The notes beneath the pieces were generated by a model. The model searched no databases and was not told the DNA's origin. It saw nothing but the letters and a program-made list of their open reading frames with translations. From Comamonadaceae bacterium (GTDB lineage: Bacteria; Pseudomonadota; Gammaproteobacteria; Burkholderiales; Burkholderiaceae_C), in the NCBI GenBank assembly GCA_947375135.1, contig CANCER010000026.1, positions 1 to 50,848 on the forward strand: 50,848 bases of DNA, read 5' to 3'. The stretch's first letter is position 1. Each line of letters begins with the position of its first letter. This document shows, one piece after another, positions 8,101 to 16,807 of this stretch. The position numbers and the translations under genes are program-made.

Positions 8101-10156
8101 GTTGACGGCACAGAACTGGACTGCTACCAGACTGCTGGACTGTTTGACCACGCCCTGGACCGCCAACACCACCTACAACGCGGGCCAAACCTTTCGCAAC
8201 GGAACCGCCTGTTATGCAGCAACGGCCACCTACCGCAGCGGCAACACCTTCGACAACAGTGCCACAGGCATTGACCGCACGACCCAGATCGTTAACCAGG
8301 ATGAAGCCGCAGCCACCCTGACGCCGGTGAACATGGGATCCGCACCGGCAAGAACGATTTACACCAACGGGGGTAGCAGCCTGGTACCGTTTACCTGGGG
8401 CACCTTGGGCAGCAATCTGAAGGGCACGTTCACCCAGGCTTTCCTGGAAGGGGGCACCACCGTCAATGGGGTCACCAGCAGCAACCTCTCGCAGTTCTGC
8501 ACCGCAGGCACGGGGTGTCTGGACAGCGCCTCGCGGGCCGCAGCGGCTGGTGAAAATCTGGTGAAATATTTGGCTGGAGACAGAAGCTACGAAGGTGTTT
8601 ACTACCGTGCCCGCAAGCGGATTCTCGGGGACATTGTTTCTTCTGAAGCACGGTACGTGAAGGCACCGCTGTTCAACTACACAGACCCAGGCTACGCGGG
8701 CTTCAAAGCAGCCAAAGCGGGTCGCAATGGCTCGGTATATGCAGGGTCTAACGATGGCATGTTGCACGCGTTTGACGCTGTCAGCGGCAAAGAGAACTGG
8801 GCCTTTATTCCTGCTGCGGTACTGCCCAACCTCTACAAGCTGGCCGACAACGCCTACGCGGACAAGCACCAGTACTTTGTCGATGCAACACCGGAGGTCG
8901 GGGAGATTTGCGTGCCCGCGTCTGCGGGCACCGCTTGCGCCGCTGCCGACTGGAAAACCATTCTGGTAGGCGGGCTCAACCGGGGTGGTAAAGGCTACTA
9001 TGCCCTGGACATTACGAACCCGAGCAGTCCCGTTTTGCTTTGGGAGTTGGGTGAAAACGTGCTCGACGCCAATGGCGCCAGTGTTGGCACCCTGGGATAC
9101 ACCTATGGCAACCCGGTAGTCACCAAATTGAAAGACGGAACATGGGTCGTCATGGTGACTTCAGGCTACAACAATGCGGATGGCATTGGCAAACTGTACG
9201 TATTGAATGCAGTGACCGGAAAGGCCCTTCGCGCCATCAGCACGGGGGTTGGATCGGCGAACAACCCGAGCGGACTTTCCAGAATCGTGGGGCATTCACC
9301 CACCAGCGACACCAACAACACCTCCATTGCCGCCTATGGGGGTGACCTGCTGGGCAACCTGTGGCGCTTCGACATCAACAATGACATGGGGGCAGCCGGC
9401 TACGACGCGCAAAAGCTGGTGTCGTTTACCAACGCAGCCGGTGTTGCACAACCGGTTACGGCCCAGCCCACAGTCACCACTCTCAACGACCGGCCGGTCA
9501 TTTTTGTAGGAACCGGCCGCTACCTGGGTGTGGACGACATTTCGGACAACAGCTTTCAATCGTTTTACGCGGTGGTTGACAAGGGGGACAACAGCACCTA
9601 CGCCAACCCGCGCGCCAGTGGCAGCGGCTTCATTGCGCAAACGCTGACCGATGGCACATGTCCCGGCACCGCGCCAGTCACGGTTTGCACCACCGGTCAA
9701 ACCGTGAGAACCAGTTCTGCCAACAACGTGAGCCTGGGTACAGACAACGGTTGGTTTATCGACTTCGTCAATGGCGGTGAACGTGCAAGCACCGACCCCA
9801 CGCTGGGCTTGGGAACCTTGTTGTTCACGACCAACCTGCCCGCCATCAACTCCGCCAACGCGTGCGGTGATCCGGCCCTGTCCAGCGCCCGGGCTTTTAT
9901 TTATGCGCTGGACTACAAAACCGGCGGGGCCATCAGCAACTCCGGATCGGTCTCGGGCGTCAGCCTGGGAAGCGGTGCGGTCACCCGTCCCGTGCTGATT
10001 CGTCTGGCGGACGGTTCCGTGCGCAGTTTGACCCGGGTATCCGGTGGCTCCACGGGTCAGGGCACAGACATGGGCACCACCGTGGTCCGGGATGTACCCG
10101 TTTCCAGCAGCAGCACGCCGCGTCGTGTGTCCTGGCGTGAACTGACCACACAGTAG
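5177..10156 (+). CDS. pilY1: Type IV pilus tip adhesin / biogenesis factor PilY1
   Basis: This 1659-aa secreted protein has a Sec signal peptide (residues 1-28, basic then ALALCSAGGAFSA). The start at 5177 has a GGAAGGA site six bases upstream. A von Willebrand A-like N-terminal domain carries the MIDAS-type motif D55-x-S57-x-S59. Residues 588-761 form an unusual Cys/Trp-rich repeat, listed separately. The C-terminal PilC-type beta-propeller (about 1180-1500) shows YAGSNDGMLHAFDA, AFIPAAVLPNL and GGLNRGGKGYYALD. A D-x-N-x-D loop at D1399-D1403 could bind calcium. PilY1 promotes pilus extension and mediates adhesion and surface sensing. It is much longer than the about 1160-aa Pseudomonas protein. 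It is downstream of pilX in the same operon. Confidence 0.93.
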   Translation: MKTTMPLTRYFFAALALCSAGGAFSAVTDISTVPLNTYSATASTDVKPNVLFILDDSGSMDWAYLPDWANDNSPPEYRAKNPGFNGLAYNPATRYAPPLVAASSGALDATLYKSQTGNSTATGGDSAATVLSRNWNSVKTDAYGIQSSSVANLTPNTSSAPFFFTTLPGEYCTTGTLKTCITANGPTEVAGVQYTFPAYLRWCNSSALSTCKSGYDKDTAYTNPRMPSPSTSTLTVAGTSAATAIQITVDNQRILSLAAGGSSTTSSAATAIVNAINDCTYALQGACQVMGFKASRSNATITITSPTGTTSTPLITVSAGTSSSTVTPFTPGAVPGKILRTTLYPGNDTYGYPGTVPVAKHSNRTDCAGSTCTYLEEMTNYANWYTYYQTRMQMMKTSAANAFADLDTAADLANGKSRFRIGFMTINNNTSADFVNLAEFTGTQKFNWYTKLLRASPNNSTPLRAALSMAGRLYAGRLSTLNSVAVADPLQYSCQQNYALLSTDGYWNSGAGYKLDGSTAVGNQDPGANNTPFGDGASVQWQERTYTLQYATVALQAQSITNPLQSSTLSQQAVPLDQTRSRQNANASWSSWTDTASLCTKSTTVDCQYSRASSFNLGVTWTFSFGSTPCVANSTPDSNGRIRQCAGSTVSTWSSWANVSSCTTSPTVQCQYQGWTSTYTNVASCTPVEPSASSPFTVGIASRCKTVAGTATAWTNATSACVAASTMNCRYVLDSSTWQNVNSCTVAAQNNSNLKARECQFTSTGGTSDTLADVAAYYYNTDLRSPVAADGTGTCTGPVISPATTANDLCANNVPTSTNDVVSTQHMTTFTLGLGAPGKMVPPVLGQNTSSEDFVSILNKATASTSTGVCSWQITGQCFWPIPASDSSANIDDLWHAAINGHGGYFSATDPATLAGSLGAVLKTISNVPRPGAAAAAASSNPNVSTSDNFVFSSSYESVSWYGELIRQQITSTGALTAQNWTATRLLDCLTTPWTANTTYNAGQTFRNGTACYAATATYRSGNTFDNSATGIDRTTQIVNQDEAAATLTPVNMGSAPARTIYTNGGSSLVPFTWGTLGSNLKGTFTQAFLEGGTTVNGVTSSNLSQFCTAGTGCLDSASRAAAAGENLVKYLAGDRSYEGVYYRARKRILGDIVSSEARYVKAPLFNYTDPGYAGFKAAKAGRNGSVYAGSNDGMLHAFDAVSGKENWAFIPAAVLPNLYKLADNAYADKHQYFVDATPEVGEICVPASAGTACAAADWKTILVGGLNRGGKGYYALDITNPSSPVLLWELGENVLDANGASVGTLGYTYGNPVVTKLKDGTWVVMVTSGYNNADGIGKLYVLNAVTGKALRAISTGVGSANNPSGLSRIVGHSPTSDTNNTSIAAYGGDLLGNLWRFDINNDMGAAGYDAQKLVSFTNAAGVAQPVTAQPTVTTLNDRPVIFVGTGRYLGVDDISDNSFQSFYAVVDKGDNSTYANPRASGSGFIAQTLTDGTCPGTAPVTVCTTGQTVRTSSANNVSLGTDNGWFIDFVNGGERASTDPTLGLGTLLFTTNLPAINSANACGDPALSSARAFIYALDYKTGGAISNSGSVSGVSLGSGAVTRPVLIRLADGSVRSLTRVSGGSTGQGTDMGTTVVRDVPVSSSSTPRRVSWRELTTQ
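6938..7459 (+). repeat. Threefold paired-cysteine repeat inside PilY1
   Basis: Residues 588-761 of PilY1 contain three units of about 60 residues. Each unit has a short Cys loop (C599-C607, C662-C670, C721-C729; always eight apart and ending CQY/CRY) followed by a long Cys loop (C630-C645, C685-C704, C744-C759). An aromatic residue sits six or seven positions before the first Cys in most loops (W592, W656, Y679, W714, W738). The W-S-S-W...C layout recalls thrombospondin type 1 repeats, but the identity is not established. Confidence 0.8.
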
Positions 10157-10184
10157 CTGCAGCCGGCCAAGAACCGCGATTCCC

Positions 10185-10820
10185 GTGTCACACTTTTTGC
10201 AGGGACTGCCAATCAACTTCCAGCGCACAGGGTGTTGGCTGTCCAAGCGGCCTGTGCGGGTTGCCCTGATGGCGTCCCTGTGCCTGCATGCACTTTTTCT
10301 TGCGCAGGTCGGTGTAGATTCGTTGTGGAACACGGTCGGCAACACGCAGGCAACCCGCGTGAGCCCGCTTCAAATCCGCGTGCGAGCGGAGCCGGTAAGG
10401 CAGACTGACCTTGCAAGTGACTCCTACGCCCCGCCGCCGACTGGTTCTGCCAACGGACAACAGGACGCGGGGGACACGGACACGCAGACTGAAAGCCGGC
10501 GGTCACTCCTGCAGGCCCACTATTTCAAAGCCGATGCACTGACGCAGCGCCCCGCCTATCTGCGGGACATTGCACCCCAGGCAAGTGCCTTGGTGCCAGA
10601 CGTGGACCCGCAACCGGTGATTGCAACCCTGCTCATCAACGCACTGGGGCGTGTCGATGAGGTGATCCTGCACCACAGCGTGCTATCCCGGCAGGCGCAG
10701 CTTTTTGTCTCCGGATGGTTTACCAACATAGAGTTCACGCCGGGCATGATCGGCGAAACGCCGGTTCACAGCCAACTGACGGTTGAAGTGCGCCTGGATG
10801 CGATACTCACCCTCCACTAG
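10185..10820 (+). CDS. TonB C-terminal-like membrane-anchored protein
   Basis: This 211-aa protein has one N-terminal transmembrane segment (about residues 27-42, VALMASLCLHALFLAQV), a Pro/Gln/Asp-rich linker, and a C-terminal domain. That domain resembles the TonB/TolA energy-transducer fold (VIATLLINALGRVDEV, then WFTNIEFTPGMIGETPV). The predicted start is GTG at 10185, 28 bp after pilY1; an ATG at 10269 is possible but would cut into the membrane segment. It is too short to reach a typical TonB receptor in an obvious way, and no exbBD lies beside it. A role tied to the pilus operon is an inference from position only. Confidence 0.7.
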   Translation: MSHFLQGLPINFQRTGCWLSKRPVRVALMASLCLHALFLAQVGVDSLWNTVGNTQATRVSPLQIRVRAEPVRQTDLASDSYAPPPTGSANGQQDAGDTDTQTESRRSLLQAHYFKADALTQRPAYLRDIAPQASALVPDVDPQPVIATLLINALGRVDEVILHHSVLSRQAQLFVSGWFTNIEFTPGMIGETPVHSQLTVEVRLDAILTLH

Positions 10821-10845
10821 TTTGCCGGGGAGCACCTCAGGCGCC

Positions 10846-11991
10846 ATGAAAACCTCCTCAAAAGACACGCACTGGCTGCAACTTGCTGCGGCGGCTGCAC
10901 AACAAGCCCAGCGCATGACTCCGCCCAACCCCGCTGTGGGTTGCGTGCTGGTAGACGCAGGGAATCAGTTGCTTTCCCAAGGCCACACCCAGCAAGCCGG
11001 CGGCCCGCACGCCGAAGTCATGGCGCTGCGCGATGCCGCCTCCAAAGGACTTTCGGTGCAAGGTGCCACTGCCTATGTCACCCTGGAGCCCTGCTCCCAC
11101 CACGGCCGCACCGGCCCCTGCTGCGACGCGCTGACCGCTGCTGGAATCAAAAAGGTGATCGCCACCAACACCGACCCCAACCCGCTGGTCGCAGGCCAGG
11201 GCTTTGCGCGCTTGCGCGCAGCGGGCGTCGATGTGCAGGTCCTTGACCCCAATGACCCGCTGGCCATCGCATCGCGCGAACTCAACATCGGCTTTTTCAG
11301 CCGCATGGTGCGCAAGACGCCTTGGGTGCGCATGAAGATTGCAGCCTCGCTGGACGGCAAGACGGCCCTGCCCAACGGGGCCAGCCAATGGATCACCTCA
11401 CCCGAGGCGCGTGCCGACGGCCACGCCTGGCGCGCACGCTCCAGCGCCATCCTCACCGGCATCGGCACGGTACTGAGTGACAAGCCCCGGCTGGACGTGC
11501 GCCTGGTGGAAACACCGCGCCAACCCCATCTGGTGGTGGTAGACAGTGCGCTGCAAACGCCACTGGACTCGCCCCTCTTCATGCCCGGCCGCAAACTTTT
11601 TATTTACGCGGCTTTGCAAGACGCAGACAAGGCCGAGGCGCTCACACAACAAGGTGCCACCGTGGTCTACCTGCCGGGGCAACACGCCGACGGCACGCCC
11701 ACCGGCAAGGTGGACCTGGCCGCCCTTCTGCGGGACCTAGGGCGGCGCGAGATCAACGAGCTGCATGTGGAAGCCGGCCACAAGCTCAATGGCTCGCTGG
11801 TGCGCGAAGGGTTGGTGGACGAATTCCTGGTCTACCTGGCCCCCAAACTCATGGGGCAAGGCGCCGATATGGCACATTTCGGGCCACTGACTGCGCTTTC
11901 GCAGGCCCTGCCGCTGACCTTCCAGTCCACCGCCCTGGTGGGGCCGGACCTGCGCATCCTGGCCCGCGTTACGGGCCGCGACGCTTTTTAA
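10846..11991 (+). CDS. ribD: Riboflavin deaminase/reductase RibD
   Basis: This bifunctional enzyme performs the second and third steps of riboflavin synthesis. The N-terminal deaminase (residues 1-145) has the zinc site H55-A-E57 and P82-C83 ... C92. The C-terminal reductase (about 150-375) contains VRMKIAASLDGKTA and an E-x-G-x-x-L-N-G-S-L motif. At 381 aa it has the normal length. The start at 10846 is 25 bp after the TonB-like gene. It heads the rib block, and no FMN riboswitch is seen in the short upstream gap. Confidence 0.97.
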   Translation: MKTSSKDTHWLQLAAAAAQQAQRMTPPNPAVGCVLVDAGNQLLSQGHTQQAGGPHAEVMALRDAASKGLSVQGATAYVTLEPCSHHGRTGPCCDALTAAGIKKVIATNTDPNPLVAGQGFARLRAAGVDVQVLDPNDPLAIASRELNIGFFSRMVRKTPWVRMKIAASLDGKTALPNGASQWITSPEARADGHAWRARSSAILTGIGTVLSDKPRLDVRLVETPRQPHLVVVDSALQTPLDSPLFMPGRKLFIYAALQDADKAEALTQQGATVVYLPGQHADGTPTGKVDLAALLRDLGRREINELHVEAGHKLNGSLVREGLVDEFLVYLAPKLMGQGADMAHFGPLTALSQALPLTFQSTALVGPDLRILARVTGRDAF

Positions 11992-12048
11992 TTGGGCCGA
12001 TTACCCGCCAGACATGGTCCGGGCCCCAATCCCTGCGAAAATACGCGC

Positions 12049-12675
12049 ATGTTTACCGGAATCATTACCGGCGTAGGGCGCATCGCCGCCGTTCACGCCT
12101 TAGGCTCTTCATCGCATGGCAAGCGCCTGACCATCTCTTGCCCTGCGCACTATCTGGACGACGTGGGCCTGGGCGACAGCATCGCGCTCAATGGCGCCTG
12201 CATGACCGTGACCACCCTGGACGCTCCCGCCCGGCAGTACACCGTCGACATCTCCGCAGAGTCGCTGGATAAAACCGCCGGTCTGGACAGGGAAGGCCCC
12301 ATCAACCTGGAAAAAGCCCTGCGCGCCAACGACCGCCTGGGTGGCCACCTGGTGTCCGGCCATGTAGACGGTGTAGGCACGGTGACCCACTTTGCCCCTT
12401 TGGGTGAAAGCTGGGACTTGCGCATCCTGGCCCCAAAAGACCTGGGCAAGTTTCTGGCCTACAAGGGCTCCATCGTCATCAACGGCGTCAGCCTGACTGT
12501 GAACCGCGTGGTCGACCTGCCGGAAGGCTGCGAGGTTTACATCAACCTGATTCCGCACACCGTCGAAAACACGGCCCTTGGCGCCCTCAGCGCCGGCAGC
12601 CGCGTCAATCTCGAGATCGACCTGATCGCACGCTATGTCGAGCGCATGCTGACCGCACCGGTACAGACGGCCTGA
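12049..12675 (+). CDS. ribE: Riboflavin synthase alpha subunit
   Basis: This enzyme dismutates two 6,7-dimethyl-8-ribityllumazines into riboflavin. The start MFTGIITGVG is the family signature. The 208-aa protein has two lumazine-binding repeats, at about residues 1-95 and 98-200, with GHLVSGHVDGVG between them and SLTVN/IPHT motifs in the second. The gene lies 57 bp after ribD. It is also called ribC in some nomenclatures. Confidence 0.96.
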   Translation: MFTGIITGVGRIAAVHALGSSSHGKRLTISCPAHYLDDVGLGDSIALNGACMTVTTLDAPARQYTVDISAESLDKTAGLDREGPINLEKALRANDRLGGHLVSGHVDGVGTVTHFAPLGESWDLRILAPKDLGKFLAYKGSIVINGVSLTVNRVVDLPEGCEVYINLIPHTVENTALGALSAGSRVNLEIDLIARYVERMLTAPVQTA

Positions 12676-12717
12676 GCCGGCTGCCCCCTTGTTACAACCC
12701 TTTCCACTTTGGCACCC

Positions 12718-13845
12718 ATGAACGCACCCGCATCCGCCCTCACCCCCGTCGCCATCTCCCCCATCGAAGACATCGTGGCCGACATGCGCGCCGGCAAGAT
12801 CGTCATCCTGGTTGACGAGGAAGACCGCGAAAACGAAGGCGACCTGATTCTGGCCGCCGACCATGTTACGGCCGACGCCATCAACTTCATGGCCAAGTTC
12901 GGCAGGGGCCTGATCTGCCTGACCCTGAGCCGCGAGCGTTGCGAACGCCTGCAACTGCCCCCCATGACCGCCCGCAACGGCGACAAAAAAGGCACGGCCT
13001 TTACCGCCTCCATCGAAGCCGCTGAAGGTGTCACCACCGGCATCTCCGCCGCCGACCGTGCCCGTACCGTGCAGGCCGCCGTAGCGCGCAATGCGGTGCC
13101 GGCTGATCTGGTGCAGCCCGGCCACATTTTCCCGCTGCAAGCGGTGGATGGTGGCGTGCTGATGCGTGCCGGCCACACCGAAGCCGGTTGCGACCTGGCC
13201 GCCATGGCCGGTTGCTCGCCTGCCTCGGTGATTTGCGAAATCATGAACGACGACGGCACCATGGCCCGCCTGCCGGACCTGCAGTTGTTTGCCGCCGAGC
13301 ATGGCCTCAAGATCGGCACCATTGCCGACCTGATTGCCCACCGCAGCCGTGTCGAGTCCCTCATCGAACAGGTGGGCACACGCAGCATCCAGACCGCTGC
13401 GGGCGAATTCACCGCCCATGCGTTTCGTGACACCACCGGACGCGGCATTCACCTGGCATTGGTCAAGGGCGAATGGACTGCCGACCACTCGGTAGCCGTA
13501 CGTGTGCACGAACCCTTGTCGGTGCTGGACGCGCTGGAAATCAACCGCACCATGCACTCCTGGAGCCTGGAGTCTGCGCTGTCGCACATTGCCACCGAAG
13601 GCCAGGGCGTGTTGGTGCTGCTCAACTGTGGCGAGAGCGGCGAACAGTTGCTGGCCCAGTTTGAAGGCACAGCCCGCGCCGCCCACGCCCCCGAGCGGGG
13701 CCGCATGGACCTGCGCAGCTACGGTATTGGTGCCCAGGTATTGCGCCAATGTGGCGTGCACAAAATGCGCCTCCTGGGCAGCCCGCGCCGCATGCCCAGC
13801 ATGACCGGCTACGGCCTGGAAATCACCGGCTACATCAGCAAATAA
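12718..13845 (+). CDS. ribBA: DHBP synthase fused to a degenerate GTP cyclohydrolase II domain (RibBX type)
   Basis: The N-terminal 3,4-dihydroxy-2-butanone 4-phosphate synthase domain (about 1-205) is intact: acidic loop D33-EEDRENEGD, then H153-T-E155 and MNDDGTMAR. The C-terminal domain (about 206-375) aligns with RibA in its HSVAVRVHE and SYGIGAQVL segments. It lacks the zinc-binding cysteines and the EGR-x-IGL loop; the region after V261-R-V-H reads [18 protein letters not shown]. So GTP cyclohydrolase II activity is unlikely. Such hybrids are known in Proteobacteria as RibBX, and a separate active ribA is expected elsewhere. ATG 12718 is preferred over a TTG nine bases upstream. Confidence 0.95.
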   Translation: MNAPASALTPVAISPIEDIVADMRAGKIVILVDEEDRENEGDLILAADHVTADAINFMAKFGRGLICLTLSRERCERLQLPPMTARNGDKKGTAFTASIEAAEGVTTGISAADRARTVQAAVARNAVPADLVQPGHIFPLQAVDGGVLMRAGHTEAGCDLAAMAGCSPASVICEIMNDDGTMARLPDLQLFAAEHGLKIGTIADLIAHRSRVESLIEQVGTRSIQTAAGEFTAHAFRDTTGRGIHLALVKGEWTADHSVAVRVHEPLSVLDALEINRTMHSWSLESALSHIATEGQGVLVLLNCGESGEQLLAQFEGTARAAHAPERGRMDLRSYGIGAQVLRQCGVHKMRLLGSPRRMPSMTGYGLEITGYISK

Positions 13846-13865
13846 ATCACACAAGGGACATTCAT

Positions 13866-14342
13866 ATGTTTGGCGCAGACAAAGGCACCGTTGCCGCAAT
13901 TGACCCCCGTATGAACGGCAGGAAACTCAAGATCGGAATCGTGCAGGCGCGTTTTAACGCCCACATCACCGATGCGCTGGCCGCCGCCTGCAAGGCAGAG
14001 CTACTGGCACTCGGCGTGGCCGAGAAGGACATTGCCCATGTCACCGTACCCGGCGCGCTGGAAGTCGCCCTGGCATTACAAGCCATGGCAGAAAAAGCCA
14101 GCTATGACGCACTGGTGGCCCTGGGCTGCATCATCCGGGGCGAGACCTACCACTTTGAACTCGTGGCCAACGAATCCGGCGCCGCGATTACCCGCATCGG
14201 CTTGGATTACCAGGTTCCGATTGCCAACGCCGTGCTCACCACCGAAAACCTGGAGCAGGCCGTGGCCCGCCAGGAAGAAAAAGGCCGCGATGCGGCCCGC
14301 GTCGCGATTGAAATGGCCAACCTGCTGGAGATTATTGGATGA
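13866..14342 (+). CDS. ribH: 6,7-dimethyl-8-ribityllumazine synthase
   Basis: This 158-aa protein has the conserved core: IVQARFN at the N-terminal strand, [14 protein letters not shown], and [14 protein letters not shown] with the catalytic His. It condenses DHBP with the ribitylamino-pyrimidine and usually forms a pentamer or icosahedral 60-mer. A clear AAGGGA ribosome site precedes ATG 13866. It lies 20 bp after ribBA and overlaps nusB by 4 bp. Confidence 0.97.
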   Translation: MFGADKGTVAAIDPRMNGRKLKIGIVQARFNAHITDALAAACKAELLALGVAEKDIAHVTVPGALEVALALQAMAEKASYDALVALGCIIRGETYHFELVANESGAAITRIGLDYQVPIANAVLTTENLEQAVARQEEKGRDAARVAIEMANLLEIIG

Positions 14343-14872
14343 GCGATTTCAACCACCCTACCACCCCTGCGCGCCCTCCGCGCCAGGCGCGCACCGGCGT
14401 CACCAGCACCGGCGCCCGCAAGGCCGGCAGCAAATCCGACCGCAGCCGTGCGCGCGAATTCGCGCTGCAAGGCCTGTACCAATTCATCGTCGGCTGCAAT
14501 CCGGTGGAAGATGTGGACACCTTTACCCGTGACCTGGCCGGCTTCAACAAGGCCGATGCCGCCCACTTCGACGCCCTGCTGCACGGCTGCGCCGATCAGG
14601 CCCGCCACCTCGACGTCCTGATCCAGCCCCTGCTGGACCGCCCCTGGGGCGAGATTTCCCCCATCGAGCACGGTGTGATGTGGATCGGCGTGTACGAGAT
14701 GCAAAACTGCCTGGACGTGCCCTGGCGCGTGGTCATCAACGAGTGCGTCGAACTGGCCAAGGAATTTGGCGGCACCGACGGCCACAAGTATGTCAACGCC
14801 GTGCTCAACGGTCTGGCACCGCAGTTGCGGGCTGTCGAGGTCGAATCCGACCGCAGCAAGAAGCCGCGCTAA
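14339..14872 (+). CDS. nusB: Transcription antitermination factor NusB
   Basis: This 177-aa RNA-binding protein acts with NusE (S10) on boxA of rRNA operons. The conserved fold starts at [13 protein letters not shown] (about residue 37) and ends with [13 protein letters not shown]. The first 35 residues are a Pro/Arg/Gly-rich extension that is common in Burkholderiales. Its ATGA start overlaps the ribH stop, so translation is coupled. The ribH-nusB pairing is widely conserved. Confidence 0.96.
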   Translation: MSDFNHPTTPARPPRQARTGVTSTGARKAGSKSDRSRAREFALQGLYQFIVGCNPVEDVDTFTRDLAGFNKADAAHFDALLHGCADQARHLDVLIQPLLDRPWGEISPIEHGVMWIGVYEMQNCLDVPWRVVINECVELAKEFGGTDGHKYVNAVLNGLAPQLRAVEVESDRSKKPR

Positions 14873-14883
14873 ACCTACGCCCC

Positions 14884-16068
14884 ATGCAGATCTCCGCGCG
14901 CGCCCAAGCCATAGAGCCGTTTTATGTCATGGAAGTGGCCAAGGCCGCGGCCGAGCTGGGCAAGACCGTTGCGCACACGGATGCGCCCATGGTGTTCCTG
15001 AACATTGGTGAACCCGACTTCACCGCCCCGCCGCTGGTGCAGGAGGCCGCAGCACGCGCTGTGCACGGCGGCCTGACGCAGTACACGCCGGCTCTGGGGC
15101 TGATGCCGCTGCGCGAGCGCATCTCCGACTGGTACGCCACCCGCTTCAACGCCCGCGTGCCGGCCGGCCGTATCGTCATCACCGCCGGTGCCTCAGCCGC
15201 CCTGCACCTGGCCTGCATGGCGCTGATTGATGCGGGCGATGAGGTGCTGATGCCGGACCCCAGCTACCCCTGCAACCGGCACTTTGTCAGCGCCGCCGGT
15301 GGTAAGGCGGTGCTGCTGCCCACGACGGCAGCCGAGCGTTTTCAGCTCACTGCCGACAAGGTGCAGGCTGCCTGGGGTGCGCGCACGCGTGGCGTGTTGC
15401 TGGCCTCGCCCTCCAACCCCACCGGCACCAGCATCCACCCGGACGAGTTGCGCCGCATCCACCAGGTGGTGCAGTCGCGCGGCGGCATCACGCTGGTGGA
15501 CGAGATATATCTCCCGCTGAGCTTCGATGCGCAATACGGCCAGACGGCCTTGACGATAGACGACTCCATCATCAGCCTCAACAGCTTCAGCAAATACTTC
15601 AACATGACGGGCTGGCGCCTGGGCTGGATGGTGGTGCCCGAGAAACTGGTACCCGTCATCGAACGCCTGGCGCAAAACCTGTTTATCTGCCCCAGCACCG
15701 TTGCCCAGCACGCCGCCCTGGCCTGTTTCGAGCCCGCAAGCATTGCCATTTACGAGCAGCGCCGTGAAGAATTCAAAACCCGGCGCGACTATTTCATCCC
15801 GGCGCTCAACGCCCTGGGCCTGAGCGTGCCAGTCATGCCGGACGGCGCTTTTTATGCCTGGGCCGACTGTTCTGCCGCCTGTGCCAAGCTCGGTATCAAT
15901 GGCAGCTGGGATTTCGCGTTCGAGGTGATGAACCGCGCCCATCTGGCCGTGACCCCCGGACGCGATTTCGGAACCGCCCAAACAGCCCACTTCATCCGTT
16001 TCTCCACCGCCAGCTCCATGGTGCAATTGCACACCGCAGTCGCGCGGCTGCGTACCCTGCTGGCCTGA
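14884..16068 (+). CDS. PLP-dependent aminotransferase, class I/II
   Basis: This 394-aa fold-type I aminotransferase has NIGEPDF near the N-terminus, ITAGASAALHLA for the phosphate-binding region, ASPSNPTGT, and the Schiff-base lysine K237 in SFSKYFNMTGWR. The C-terminal Arg motif is FIRFS. It starts 11 bp after nusB. Substrate cannot be told from sequence; the family includes aspartate, alanine and aromatic aminotransferases. It is probably part of the same transcription unit as nusB and tolQ. Confidence 0.92.
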   Translation: MQISARAQAIEPFYVMEVAKAAAELGKTVAHTDAPMVFLNIGEPDFTAPPLVQEAAARAVHGGLTQYTPALGLMPLRERISDWYATRFNARVPAGRIVITAGASAALHLACMALIDAGDEVLMPDPSYPCNRHFVSAAGGKAVLLPTTAAERFQLTADKVQAAWGARTRGVLLASPSNPTGTSIHPDELRRIHQVVQSRGGITLVDEIYLPLSFDAQYGQTALTIDDSIISLNSFSKYFNMTGWRLGWMVVPEKLVPVIERLAQNLFICPSTVAQHAALACFEPASIAIYEQRREEFKTRRDYFIPALNALGLSVPVMPDGAFYAWADCSAACAKLGINGSWDFAFEVMNRAHLAVTPGRDFGTAQTAHFIRFSTASSMVQLHTAVARLRTLLA

Positions 16069-16085
16069 TTGAACCCCACCACACC

Positions 16086-16784
16086 ATGAACCAAGACCTC
16101 TCCATCCTCCACCTGGTCCTCAACGCCAGCGCCGTGGTGCAAGCCGTCATGCTGCTGCTGATGGTGGTATCCATTTCCAGCTGGGCAGCCATCTTCCGCA
16201 AACTGTTTTCACTCAAAAAGGTCAAGAGCCAGAACGAGGAGTTCGAGCGCGAATTCTGGTCCGGCTCCAGCCTCAATGACTTGTTCAGCGCCGCCACCAA
16301 ACGTGCCAACCATTGCGGCCCCATGGAACGCATTTTTGCCAGCGGCATGCGCGAGTACCAGAAGCTGCGTGAGCGCCGCATCACCGACGCCGGTACCCTG
16401 ATGGACGGCGCGCGCCGCGCCATGCGCGCCAGCTTCCAGCGCGAGATGGACGTGGTGGAAACCAACCTGTCGTTTCTGGCTTCGGTGGGCTCCGTCTCGC
16501 CCTACGTCGGTCTGTTCGGCACCGTGTGGGGCATCATGCACGCCTTCGTCGGCCTGGCAGCACTGACGCAGGTGACGCTGGCCACCGTGGCCCCCGGCAT
16601 TGCCGAGGCGCTGGTGGCTACCGCCATCGGCCTGTTTGCCGCCATCCCGGCTGTGGTGGCCTACAACCGCTTCGCCCGCGACCTGGACCGCATCGCCATC
16701 CAGCAGGAGACCTTCATTGAGGAGTTCTCCAACATCCTGCAACGCAACGTCGGCGCACAAAAACCGCCACCGGCTGCCCGTTAA
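16086..16784 (+). CDS. tolQ: Tol-Pal proton channel subunit TolQ
   Basis: This 232-aa inner-membrane protein belongs to the MotA/TolQ/ExbB family, with one transmembrane segment at about 15-37 and two near 140-160 and 175-195. SVSPYVGLFGTVWGIMHAF and PGIAEALVATAIGLFAAIPA are the family signatures. With TolR it uses the proton gradient to energise TolA for outer-membrane constriction at division. It could be called ExbB from sequence alone, but the following TolR and a long coiled-coil TolA favour TolQ. It starts 17 bp after the aminotransferase. Confidence 0.92.
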   Translation: MNQDLSILHLVLNASAVVQAVMLLLMVVSISSWAAIFRKLFSLKKVKSQNEEFEREFWSGSSLNDLFSAATKRANHCGPMERIFASGMREYQKLRERRITDAGTLMDGARRAMRASFQREMDVVETNLSFLASVGSVSPYVGLFGTVWGIMHAFVGLAALTQVTLATVAPGIAEALVATAIGLFAAIPAVVAYNRFARDLDRIAIQQETFIEEFSNILQRNVGAQKPPPAAR

Positions 16785-16807
16785 AACGCAAGCGCCAGGA
16801 GAACCAC

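Noticed and set aside
7076..8869. Long open frames opposite pilY1, ribBA, dnaE and alaS (for example 7076-8869 minus, 12109-13899 minus, 23637-26027 plus, 48512-50650 plus)
   Set aside because: They are antisense shadows of clear genes, produced by high GC; their translations lack domains and the sense proteins are well conserved.
10821..10845. FMN riboswitch upstream of the rib operon
   Set aside because: Only 25 bp separate ribD from the preceding gene, and no RFN-type conserved bases were seen there or before ribBA.
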